Source: Ferruginibacter lapsinanis
Lineage (GTDB): Bacteria; Bacteroidota; Bacteroidia; Chitinophagales; Chitinophagaceae
Direction: 5' to 3'
DNA length: 64,000 bases
Assembly (NCBI RefSeq): GCF_020783315.1
Contig: NZ_CP086063.1
Coordinates: 3,391,340-3,455,339, forward strand
Part shown: in pieces, positions 45,201 to 52,647 of the stretch
Position numbering within the stretch: position 1 is the first letter of the stretch
Layout: each line of letters opens with the position of its first letter
Position numbers and translations under genes: made by a program
Notes under the pieces: generated by a model
What the model was told of the DNA's origin: nothing
The model's input: the letters and a program-made list of their open reading frames with translations, nothing else
The model's database searches: none

Positions 45201-46292
45201 CCAATGAATGCAATTATTGGCTTTACGCATGTAGTACTAAAAACTAAATTAGACAAAACACAGAAAGAATATTTAAATGCAATTAAAGTATCGGGAGATG
45301 CATTGATCATTTTGATCAATGATATTCTTGATCTTGCTAAGGTTGATGCAGGTAAAATGGTTTTTGATCAAACTGAATTTAATTTATCAGATTCAATTTC
45401 TACAATGCTTCAGTTGTTTGAACCCAAAATAAAAGAAAAGAACTTAACCCTACTAAAGGAATATGACGAGAGTATTCCTGAAATTCTAATAGGCGACCCC
45501 TTGCGTTTAAGACAGATAATTTTAAACCTTGTAGGCAACTCTGTGAAGTTCACACACAATGGTAGAATTATAATGCGTATAGGCATCATAAATGAAGACG
45601 CTAAAAATATATCTATCGAATTTACTGTGGAAGATACCGGCATAGGTATTGCCGGAAATAAATTAGAACATATTTTTAATAGCTTTGAACAAGTTGGTAA
45701 AGGCACTTCTTATGCATATGGAGGATCAGGACTCGGGCTTGCTATTGTCAAACAGCTAGTAGAAAGACAAGGTGGAACTATTGCTGTAACCAGTAAAGAA
45801 GGCAAAGGATCTGCATTTAGTTTTATATTGAATTTTCGTAAAGGCAATAGCAAACCAACGATCGAAAAAAATAATGAACAAGATGTAATACAAACAAATG
45901 CATTAAAAGGTCTTGCCGATAAAAAAATAAAAATATTGATTGTAGAGGATGTTGTACTAAATCAATTATTACTGAAAATAATTTTATTAGATTTTGGTTT
46001 TGATTTTAATATTGCTGAAAACGGAAAAATTGCCATTGATCTTTTACAAAAAAATAAATACGATCTTATTTTAATGGATCTGCAAATGCCGGAAATGAAC
46101 GGTTTTGAAGCAACCTCTTACATTCGAAAAAAATTGAAATCCGCTATTCCTATTATTGCGCTCACCGCAGATGTTACTACGGTCGATATTAAACAATGTA
46201 TTGCCGTTGGAATGAATGACTATATATCGAAGCCTATTAACGAAAAAATATTACTTAATAAGATGACTAAATATCTGAAAAAGAAAAAGTAA
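42243..46292 (+). CDS. CheB-CheR fusion hybrid histidine kinase
   Basis: A 1349-residue signalling protein. A CheB methylesterase domain (~72-250; GASAGG with Ser79, later VLSGSAHDGTQGL) is followed by CheR methyltransferase (~270-525; SAM motif WVAACATGEEVYSIA near 373). A Glu-rich coiled coil (~710-795, NEELQ repeats), a PAS domain (~800-920), HisKA with His982 in FLSNMSHEIRTPMN, HATPase_c (~1090-1205) and a receiver with Asp1279 in LMDLQMPEMNG complete it. It has no transmembrane segment, so it is cytoplasmic. The signal and output partner are unknown. An ATG at 42288 is an alternative start with a better A-rich leader. Confidence 0.92.
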   Translation: MSGSVKCFPSINFLKMKQTTSIKKGKLLSKNIPPAKSISASDRIAKSRKSTIETKGPKTPTPTNQSTHNSFTVVAIGASAGGLEAITQLLQNLSPSTGMAYIYVQHLSPDHKSILDQLLSKTTKMKVQDIEDMEKMEPDNVYIIPYNKGIEVTDGHIKLIPRSDRSPTLSIDILFTSLAETHHENVIGVVLSGSAHDGTQGLKEIKMAGGITFAQDDSAKFTSMPHSAIAEGVVDFILSPKEIAQKLTWMSKHPLVKLVGTKRTPEDEIDNNNPYLRSIIQLLLKRRNVDFSQYKMNTIKRRMLRRMVILKITTLKHYAEWVEQKKDEVDMLYEDLLINVTEFFRDPETFLYLKKTVLPRLIKSKTHGDPLRIWVAACATGEEVYSIAMLLFEIQDTKTNNIPFQIFASDLSAEAINEARNGEYSIHQLKNVSNKRIQRFFTRTKDKYRISKSLRDVCIFAPHNILRDPPFSRMDFISCRNLLIYLDTAAQKKAIATFHYALNDNGCLMLGKSETIGTSLQLFSPPLDKKSKIYIRKKKAGAERKSEVAPRILQPVLSQKNRPISIPPKRLPSFISGNLSTIFDTFLLTEYTPASVVINHDLEILQFRGETSLYLQNSNGKASLNILKMAHIEITFELRNAIHHAIKTKQKVSKTGIEMNLGKVGNHLRIVNIEVTPLRMEGEEDLLVIAFTGQHQIETAGHPEKIGKSNSIAKDRRIKKLEEEIAAARHDMASITQDQEAANEELQSANEEIVSSNEELQSLNEELETSKEEIESTNEELITTNQELQVRIQQVEELYNYYETILSAIHEPMLVLNKDMRIKSANKAFCKAFHVDEEDSIGISLYKLSNSQWNIPQLRELLEDIVPKNNHFHDFELELDFPTIGSRVLLLNAHRIIQQADNEELIVLTIIDITEVRRLSIELQLKEKRVLEVQLEAERKALKEIEESNNELLIAKGIADSKTVIAENAVRAKQQFLSNMSHEIRTPMNAIIGFTHVVLKTKLDKTQKEYLNAIKVSGDALIILINDILDLAKVDAGKMVFDQTEFNLSDSISTMLQLFEPKIKEKNLTLLKEYDESIPEILIGDPLRLRQIILNLVGNSVKFTHNGRIIMRIGIINEDAKNISIEFTVEDTGIGIAGNKLEHIFNSFEQVGKGTSYAYGGSGLGLAIVKQLVERQGGTIAVTSKEGKGSAFSFILNFRKGNSKPTIEKNNEQDVIQTNALKGLADKKIKILIVEDVVLNQLLLKIILLDFGFDFNIAENGKIAIDLLQKNKYDLILMDLQMPEMNGFEATSYIRKKLKSAIPIIALTADVTTVDIKQCIAVGMNDYISKPINEKILLNKMTKYLKKKK

Positions 46293-46487
46293 CCTTTTAT
46301 AAAATAGCCCCCATTTGACGAATATTAAATGGAGATATCTGATTGAATAAATTGACCATACTCATGTAGCCCAATTGCATTATTTAATACGGATACTCCC
46401 TGCTCCTTATTGTCATTCTACCATTTATTACTCCTTCTCTTTCCCTCAATTAATATTTTCCATTATATTTAATTCTCATTAGTATAT

Positions 46488-47468
46488 ATGAATAAGCACT
46501 TCTTTACTCAATGGCACGCCGAAGGTTTATTATCTGATGCATCCATACAAAAGATAAACGAAAAAAAATCTCCCGGCCTGCTTTCTGTTTATTGGGAAAT
46601 TAAAACCCTTATGTACCTGGCAGTGATCTTACTTAGCAGCGGCCTGGGAATTCTGGTATATAAAAATCTGGACAGCATAGGACACACGGCTATATTGACC
46701 TTCCTTATCCTGTTATGTGTGGGTTGTTTCTATTATTGTATCAAACATGCGCCACCTTTCTCTACCAGAAAAACAGCATCGCCAAATGCAGTATTTGATT
46801 ATTTGCTACTATTAGGTTGCCTTAGCTTTATAACGACAATAGCTTACATACAATATCAATACAACTTTTTTGGCAACCGTTTTGGCATAGCCAGTTTTAT
46901 TCCAATGACCATATTGTTTTTATCTGCTTATTATTTTGACAATATCGGAATACTTAGTTTGGCAATTACAAACCTGGCCGCCTGGCTAGGCATTACTGTT
47001 ACTCCCCTGGAGATCTTAAAAGCAAACGACTTTAATGATAATACGATCACACTTACCGCCCTGCTGCTGAGTGCATTACTTATTGCTGCAGCTTTTTTCT
47101 CAAAACAAAAAGATATTAAACAGCACTTTGAATTCACTTATTCCAATTTCGGAATGCATATTTTTTTTATCGCCTGCATTGCGGCAATGTTTAATTTCAG
47201 TAACATATATCTTATTTGGTTTCTTGTACTATTAGGAGTTGCCTATTATTTCTATACCAAATCGCTTGCGGAAAAATCATTTTATATATTGTTGGTTACT
47301 ACTTTGTATACATATTTCGCTATTAGTTATGTGGTTGTAGATCTGCTAACCAGTATTGAACTAAGTGGCTTGTTCTCTGTATATATGGGATTGATATATT
47401 TGATTGGATCCGCTGTTGGGATGATTTTATTTCTAATTAATACTAATAAAAAGATCAAAGTAAAATGA
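46488..47468 (+). CDS. DUF2157 membrane protein
   Basis: A 326-residue protein. The cytoplasmic N-terminus (residues 1-35, HFFTQWHAEGLLSDASIQKI) and the first helices EIKTLMYLAVILLSSGLGILVYKNLDSIG are characteristic of DUF2157. Nine to ten transmembrane segments follow. No function is known. Its stop overlaps the next start (ATGA), so the two genes are coupled. Confidence 0.8.
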   Translation: MNKHFFTQWHAEGLLSDASIQKINEKKSPGLLSVYWEIKTLMYLAVILLSSGLGILVYKNLDSIGHTAILTFLILLCVGCFYYCIKHAPPFSTRKTASPNAVFDYLLLLGCLSFITTIAYIQYQYNFFGNRFGIASFIPMTILFLSAYYFDNIGILSLAITNLAAWLGITVTPLEILKANDFNDNTITLTALLLSALLIAAAFFSKQKDIKQHFEFTYSNFGMHIFFIACIAAMFNFSNIYLIWFLVLLGVAYYFYTKSLAEKSFYILLVTTLYTYFAISYVVVDLLTSIELSGLFSVYMGLIYLIGSAVGMILFLINTNKKIKVK

Positions 47469-48622
47469 TAGCATATAAACATGAATGGCTTGATCATTTG
47501 CACTTCAGAGAGGAAGCTCTTGTGGCCATGAATGATAACTACATAACAAAAGAAGAGTGTGCAGCTATTTATAAAAAATATCCGGTTGATTTTTATACTC
47601 CCAATATTTTTATACGAATAGGATTATTTGTACTCACGATCATTATTCTGCTGTTCTCATTTGGATTATTTGCATTGATCTCATCTAATGATATAATTGC
47701 TAAATTGGGAACATTGTCTATTGTTTTTGGTTTTTTTTGCTTTGTAGCCTTAGAGTTAATGATCAACACTAAAAAGCATTATCGTTCAGGTGTCGATGAT
47801 GGTCTGTTGTGGGGAGGTACGATTGCATTACTATGTGGTATTTGTTTACCTAATAACTTCACAGAGCTTACCATTTCAATCATTCTTTTCGTTATAAGTT
47901 TACTTTGTAGTTTGCGATATGCAGATAAATTAATGACGGCAATAACCTATCTCTCATTACTGAGTATTTTATTTTATTGTTGTGTGGAAATGGGGCATAT
48001 TGCTAAAGCGATCGTTCCTTTCTTTATTATGGTCACTTCGTTGTTTGCATACTTTATCAGTATAAAAATAAAAAATAAAAATATTGTATTCTATTACAAA
48101 GATTGTATTCAAATAATAGAAATAGTTTCGTTGATAAGTTTATACACTGCCGGCAATTATTTTATAGTAAGAGAATTAAGCAATGAGATGTTTCACCTTA
48201 ATCTGCAACCTGGTGAAAGCATTCCGTTTGGTTGGTTATTCTGGATATTCTCCTGTATTATTCCAGTCATTTATGTGGCAAGGGGAATACAAAAAAAGGA
48301 TGTCATTATGTTGAGAGTAGGGCTATTATTATTTACAGCAATGGTATTTACTATCCGATACTATCATACCATTTTACCGATAGAATCAATGATGACCATA
48401 GCTGGTGTTATATTACTTGCAATTTCATATACGTTAATGAAGTGGCTCAATAAGCCTGTGTACGGATTCACCTCACTTGAAATTTCTTCAGCGAATACTA
48501 TGGATAAAATGCAAATAGAATCATTGATACTGATGCAAACATTTAAACCCGGAGCTGATACTGACTTAACTAAATTTGGTGGCGGCAATTTTGGTGGCGG
48601 TGGTGCTAGTGGAGATTTTTGA
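47465..48622 (+). CDS. Polytopic membrane protein with glycine-rich C-terminal tail
   Basis: A 385-residue protein: an N-terminal soluble helix (HEWLDHLHFREEALVAMNDNYITKEE), about ten hydrophobic segments, then a ~50-residue tail ending FGGGNFGGGGASGDF. It starts in a 4-base overlap with the DUF2157 gene and shares its architecture, so the two may form a complex. The Gly-rich tail resembles those of TPM-domain and DUF2207 proteins. No function is known. Confidence 0.7.
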   Translation: MIAYKHEWLDHLHFREEALVAMNDNYITKEECAAIYKKYPVDFYTPNIFIRIGLFVLTIIILLFSFGLFALISSNDIIAKLGTLSIVFGFFCFVALELMINTKKHYRSGVDDGLLWGGTIALLCGICLPNNFTELTISIILFVISLLCSLRYADKLMTAITYLSLLSILFYCCVEMGHIAKAIVPFFIMVTSLFAYFISIKIKNKNIVFYYKDCIQIIEIVSLISLYTAGNYFIVRELSNEMFHLNLQPGESIPFGWLFWIFSCIIPVIYVARGIQKKDVIMLRVGLLLFTAMVFTIRYYHTILPIESMMTIAGVILLAISYTLMKWLNKPVYGFTSLEISSANTMDKMQIESLILMQTFKPGADTDLTKFGGGNFGGGGASGDF

Positions 48623-48732
48623 CCCTTATCTACGCTTTCATAAAAGATGAATGATGGTATGCCTGTAAACGTAATGCGACACAATGATTCCCCTTTTGTT
48701 GGGGATGAAAAACAAATGCCCGTTATAAAAAA

Positions 48733-50760
48733 TCATCTTAACTGCTCCACTCTCCTGTTGGTAGGTGCCTGAAAAAAGTCTTTAGGATATTTTTTTATAT
48801 AGCGCCCCAGGATACCTAAAAATTCCGGATAGTCTTTTAAATGTATGCCTCTACTTTTTACAGCAACGATAAATGCCAGACCAAAACTTACAGCAAAGTT
48901 GATAAACCCAATTCCAAACACGCCGATGATCGTATATACTAGTTCTTTAGTGGTTACTAAATGATCTAAGCCAAAAAATCCGATGGCTGTATTGGCGGCA
49001 GAAATAGTAATATGTCGAATATCGAATGGCAAACCGAATGTTTTACCAAAGAATCCTGCCATCCCTAAAAAGAAACCTAAAGAAATATTACCGATCAGTG
49101 CTCCCAAATTATTCTGCACATAATGAAGTATCTTATATCGCCTTTTCTCAGAAAAAGTATTTTTAAATGAAGATGAATTACCAAGACGCTCTGTAATTTT
49201 TCCATACACCACATAATTCTCTACATACCCTGCTACCAAACCACTTGCGAATAAAAAGAAACCGGTAAAACAGGCATACAGCCATGCCAGACTATGAAAC
49301 GGCTGCTGATCGGTTAACAACTTTTGTGCAGCTGCACCTTCAGCAATTTTAACACCTGTCGATTCAAAATACAACCATGCCAGACAATAAGTTAAAGGAA
49401 AAACGATCAACAGATTTCCTGCAAAAGAAGCCAATTGTGTACGACTAACTTTTGCAACTGTTATGGCAAGATTTCTAAGATCTGGCTCCCCACCCGCTTT
49501 CTGTACATCCAAAGAACTGGCAACATTATTAGCCGTATAGGCCGGCTGCTTTGTAGCAAGAGTTGATCCTGTATCCTGTATCAAAATAAATCCTAAGGAG
49601 TAGTTGGTGCTATACAAGATCCCTGACCAAAAAGGAGGCATGGCCATTTTTCCTAACAGATTTTTTACTATTCCAATAAAAGAAATAATGATACCGCCAC
49701 CGCAGGCACTTACAAACATCATCCAAAATTCTTTCTTGGTAGTGGTTATAAATTTTTCCCCCGTTCTACCTCCATGCTCTGCAATCTGGTAAGCCAGATA
49801 ACCGGTATTTTCACTGATAAATTCTTTTATAGAATTTTTTCTCTTTTCGTTTCTTACTACGGTTGTAAAATAATCTGTAAACCTTTCTGTATTGAATTCA
49901 TTATTACTATCCAATACATCAACTATGATAAACATCCTGTCTATCTGTTGTTTTAAACGGGTAATAATATAAGCCTGAGATAAACTTGTTCCGTATACAT
50001 TACGCTGATCACTTATCCATTGTATACTTTGATTGCAATTATGCAGGGCCTCCGTGATATCTTCCAATAACATCAATTGCATTTCTTCATTTCCTCCGGT
50101 TTCACACAGATGCAGATATTCATTCACCAGTCTGTTTTGCTCAAGAAAAGGATAGATGGCATCAACAAAATTTTCGTATCGATGAGTCATTTCTTTTTCA
50201 AGTCCTAAAGTTGTGATACGATAGCTTAACAATTGAAGAGACTGCTGTAACTGCCTGATCAGTTTGGGCTCGGTCAAATTGATCTGGATGCCCAACATTT
50301 CAAAAAACTGTATCCATAATTTCTTATCAATTCCTTCTACCCAAAAATGATCTTTTTTCTTGTAAAAAATTTTATTAATTACATATAAAAAATTGTCAGG
50401 CGTTTGTAAAGGAGGTAAAATTTTATGCTTTAGTTTACCCATCAATTCCTGCACAAAACCTCTGCTGCTTACAATTCCATTTTCAGTTAATGCAACAACA
50501 ATATTGGTTTTTAAAAATTGGGTAAGCAACGCTTTGCGCAGAGAAAAAAGTGGGGTACGTTCGTGTGTGATCTGATACAAAACTGCCTTGAATCTGAGTT
50601 CAGCCTGCTCAATATCCTTCGCTTTATCCGGGCGTATCTTATCTATCAATTCAATTAAAAAATCGAGGCTACGATTAGGAGAATGTAAAGGCAATACAAC
50701 AGCCAACTGCTTTTCGGCAGGTACGGGAGTCTCCTTTTTCTTTTTGGTGAGCCGCAACAT
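48733..50760 (-). CDS. Gcr-like membrane protein (annotated as 'site-specific recombinase' family)
   Basis: A 675-residue protein resembling the PF10136 family. The N-terminal ~330 residues are helical and soluble. From ~345 five to seven transmembrane segments appear (FWMMFVSACGGGIIISFIGIV, SGILYSTNYSLGFILIQDTGSTLATKQPA, and others), and the end is basic. The family name comes from an early gonococcal report, but no recombinase catalytic motif is visible; it is an integral membrane protein of unknown role. Full length, monocistronic. Confidence 0.75.
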   Translation of the reverse strand: MLRLTKKKKETPVPAEKQLAVVLPLHSPNRSLDFLIELIDKIRPDKAKDIEQAELRFKAVLYQITHERTPLFSLRKALLTQFLKTNIVVALTENGIVSSRGFVQELMGKLKHKILPPLQTPDNFLYVINKIFYKKKDHFWVEGIDKKLWIQFFEMLGIQINLTEPKLIRQLQQSLQLLSYRITTLGLEKEMTHRYENFVDAIYPFLEQNRLVNEYLHLCETGGNEEMQLMLLEDITEALHNCNQSIQWISDQRNVYGTSLSQAYIITRLKQQIDRMFIIVDVLDSNNEFNTERFTDYFTTVVRNEKRKNSIKEFISENTGYLAYQIAEHGGRTGEKFITTTKKEFWMMFVSACGGGIIISFIGIVKNLLGKMAMPPFWSGILYSTNYSLGFILIQDTGSTLATKQPAYTANNVASSLDVQKAGGEPDLRNLAITVAKVSRTQLASFAGNLLIVFPLTYCLAWLYFESTGVKIAEGAAAQKLLTDQQPFHSLAWLYACFTGFFLFASGLVAGYVENYVVYGKITERLGNSSSFKNTFSEKRRYKILHYVQNNLGALIGNISLGFFLGMAGFFGKTFGLPFDIRHITISAANTAIGFFGLDHLVTTKELVYTIIGVFGIGFINFAVSFGLAFIVAVKSRGIHLKDYPEFLGILGRYIKKYPKDFFQAPTNRRVEQLR

Positions 50761-50862
50761 TATTGATTAAGGTTCGGTTTTTTTATTATGCTTATACATT
50801 ACTGACACTTATAATACGCCAAATGTTGCATACAAATTGCCTGTATGTAACAAATTTCATCT

Positions 50863-50870
50863 TATTTTTG
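50863..50870 (+). promoter_or_regulatory. -7 box for clpS-aat
   Basis: TATTTTTG fits TAnnTTTG, 13 bp before the clpS start. Confidence 0.4.
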
Positions 50871-50883
50871 TTATGAATAAGCT

Positions 50884-51177
50884 ATGATTTACAATAATAA
50901 CATAAAGTTAAAGGAAGACTTTGAGGTGGTTACTGAACTGGAAGAGTATTGCTCTCTCATTATATGGAATGATGATGTGAATACTTTTGACTGGGTGATT
51001 GAAACATTAATTGAAGTTTGCGGCCACTCCCCTGAGCAAGCCGAACAATGTGCTATCCTGATAGATGGCAAGGGTAAATATGCAGTAAAAGAAGGCAGTT
51101 ATGATACATTAAAGCCCATGTGTGATGCTATCACAGAAAGAGGTATTGGTGCTACCATTGAGGTAATTGCTAATTAA
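50884..51177 (+). CDS. clpS: ClpS, N-degron adaptor of ClpAP/ClpCP
   Basis: A 97-residue adaptor that binds proteins with N-terminal Leu, Phe, Tyr or Trp and hands them to Clp protease. The core is intact: LIIWNDDVNTFDWVIETLIEVCGHSPEQAEQCAILIDGKGKYAVKEG, including the Asn-Asp-Asp ligand site and the hydrophobic pocket. The N-terminal tail is short. The Aat gene follows 8 bp later, so the two complete the bacterial N-degron pathway in one operon. Confidence 0.93.
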   Translation: MIYNNNIKLKEDFEVVTELEEYCSLIIWNDDVNTFDWVIETLIEVCGHSPEQAEQCAILIDGKGKYAVKEGSYDTLKPMCDAITERGIGATIEVIAN

Positions 51178-51185
51178 CTCATACC

Positions 51186-51830
51186 ATGTACCTGCTTAAT
51201 GAAAAAATATTTTTCCCTCCTGTTGAAAATACTGATGACGAGGGCATTGTAGCCGTAGGAGGCGACCTTAGCACTGAGCGGCTATTACTTGCTTACCGTA
51301 GTGGTATTTTCCCATGGTATAACGAAGATGAACCGATCATTTGGTGGAGCCCCAACCCACGCTTTGTTTTATTTCCAAAAAAATTGAGAATAAGTAAGAG
51401 TATGCAGACTGTTTTAAATAATGGTAAATTTCGCTTTACCATAAACAGAGCATTTACTCAGGTGATGCAGCATTGCAAAACAATCACTCGAAAAGATCAG
51501 GAAGGCACCTGGATACAGCCAGCTATCATAGACGCCTATACGAAATTACATGAATTGGGGTATGCTCACAGCGCTGAAGCCTGGCTTAATGGAGAGTTGG
51601 TGGGCGGGCTATATGGCATTAGAATAGGTAATATTTTTTTTGGAGAAAGTATGTTTAGCAAAGAAAATAACGCAAGCAAGTTTGCGTTTATGAAATATGT
51701 GCAATATTTAAAAAATGAAAATATAAAACTTATTGACTGCCAGGTATATACTGCACATTTGGAGAGCCTTGGCGCTGAAATGATCAATAGAAATGACTTT
51801 ATTGCGCTTTTACAACGTGAAATCGGCTAG
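51186..51830 (+). CDS. aat: Leucyl/phenylalanyl-tRNA-protein transferase
   Basis: A 214-residue enzyme that adds Leu or Phe to N-terminal Lys or Arg, making N-degrons for ClpS. Motifs: FPPVENTDDEGIVAVGGDLS, SGIFPWYNEDEPIIWWSPNPRFVLFP, HSAEAWLNGELVGGLYGIRIGNIFFGESMFS and the late DCQVYTAHLESLGAEMI. Normal length, in operon with clpS. Confidence 0.95.
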   Translation: MYLLNEKIFFPPVENTDDEGIVAVGGDLSTERLLLAYRSGIFPWYNEDEPIIWWSPNPRFVLFPKKLRISKSMQTVLNNGKFRFTINRAFTQVMQHCKTITRKDQEGTWIQPAIIDAYTKLHELGYAHSAEAWLNGELVGGLYGIRIGNIFFGESMFSKENNASKFAFMKYVQYLKNENIKLIDCQVYTAHLESLGAEMINRNDFIALLQREIG

Positions 51831-52001
51831 TTTCCTGCCAATTTTACTAATAAAATGTTAAGAGAAGTATATTCCCCCGTATAAATTGACATTTTTTACA
51901 ACTTTTTTTATTGTCGGTGCAACATTTCTATAAAACTGTTTGTCTTAGTCCGAAATAACCTTTTTATCACAAAATCATTAATCAGATTAAAAAGAAAAAA
52001 C

Positions 52002-52577
52002 ATGAAAAAAGTATTAGTAGCTGCGTTTGCGTTAGTAAGTTTAACTGCAAGTGCACAAAAAGGAACCTTATTAGTAGCAGGTAATGTAAGCCTGGAAACC
52101 AGCAAATCTCCAGATGTACCTAACGACGAAAAATCAACTTCATTTGATTTTAACCCAACAGTAGGTTATCAATTCAATGATAATTGGACTGCTGGTGTTG
52201 TAGCAGAAGTAGGAACTACAAAAAATACAAGCAATACAAATGTTGTTACTAAATACAGCAGCTTTGGTGTAGGTCCATTTGTTCGTTACACTCAAACATT
52301 ATCTAACATTTTCTCTTTGTATGGTCAATTACAAGGTGTATTTGGAACTAGTAAAGTTGGTAGCACAAAAGTAGGAACATCTACAGCTATAGCTTTAACT
52401 CCTGCAGCTTTCATCAACTTGAAAAATGGCTTTGGTTTAAACTTTGATTTTGGTGGTCTTGGTTTCAGTTCTACAAAACCAACTGGTGGTAGTGCATCAA
52501 CTGGTTTTGGTGTAACTTTTGGAAAAACAATGAACATTGGTATCCAAAAAAACTTCTCTCTTACAAAGAAGAAATAA
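52002..52577 (+). CDS. Outer-membrane beta-barrel protein
   Basis: A 191-residue protein with a signal peptide (MKKVLVAAFALVSLTASAQ) and eight or so strands (FNPTVGYQFNDNWTAGVVAEVG, SFGVGPFVRYTQ, IFSLYGQLQGVFG, and so on), ending in FSLTKKK. It resembles small OmpW-like or PorT-like porins of Bacteroidota. The function is unknown. A strong terminator follows. Confidence 0.8.
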   Translation: MKKVLVAAFALVSLTASAQKGTLLVAGNVSLETSKSPDVPNDEKSTSFDFNPTVGYQFNDNWTAGVVAEVGTTKNTSNTNVVTKYSSFGVGPFVRYTQTLSNIFSLYGQLQGVFGTSKVGSTKVGTSTAIALTPAAFINLKNGFGLNFDFGGLGFSSTKPTGGSASTGFGVTFGKTMNIGIQKNFSLTKKK

Positions 52578-52597
52578 TTTTAGCCAATTAAAATAAT

Positions 52598-52630
52598 AAA
52601 AAAGTCGAACAATAAATTGTTCGACTTTTT
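52598..52630. terminator. Bidirectional terminator between the barrel gene and tex
   Basis: The 13-bp stem around AGTCGAACAAT with flanking A and T runs lies between convergent genes. Confidence 0.9.
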
Positions 52631-52647
52631 TATTACATGATATTTTA

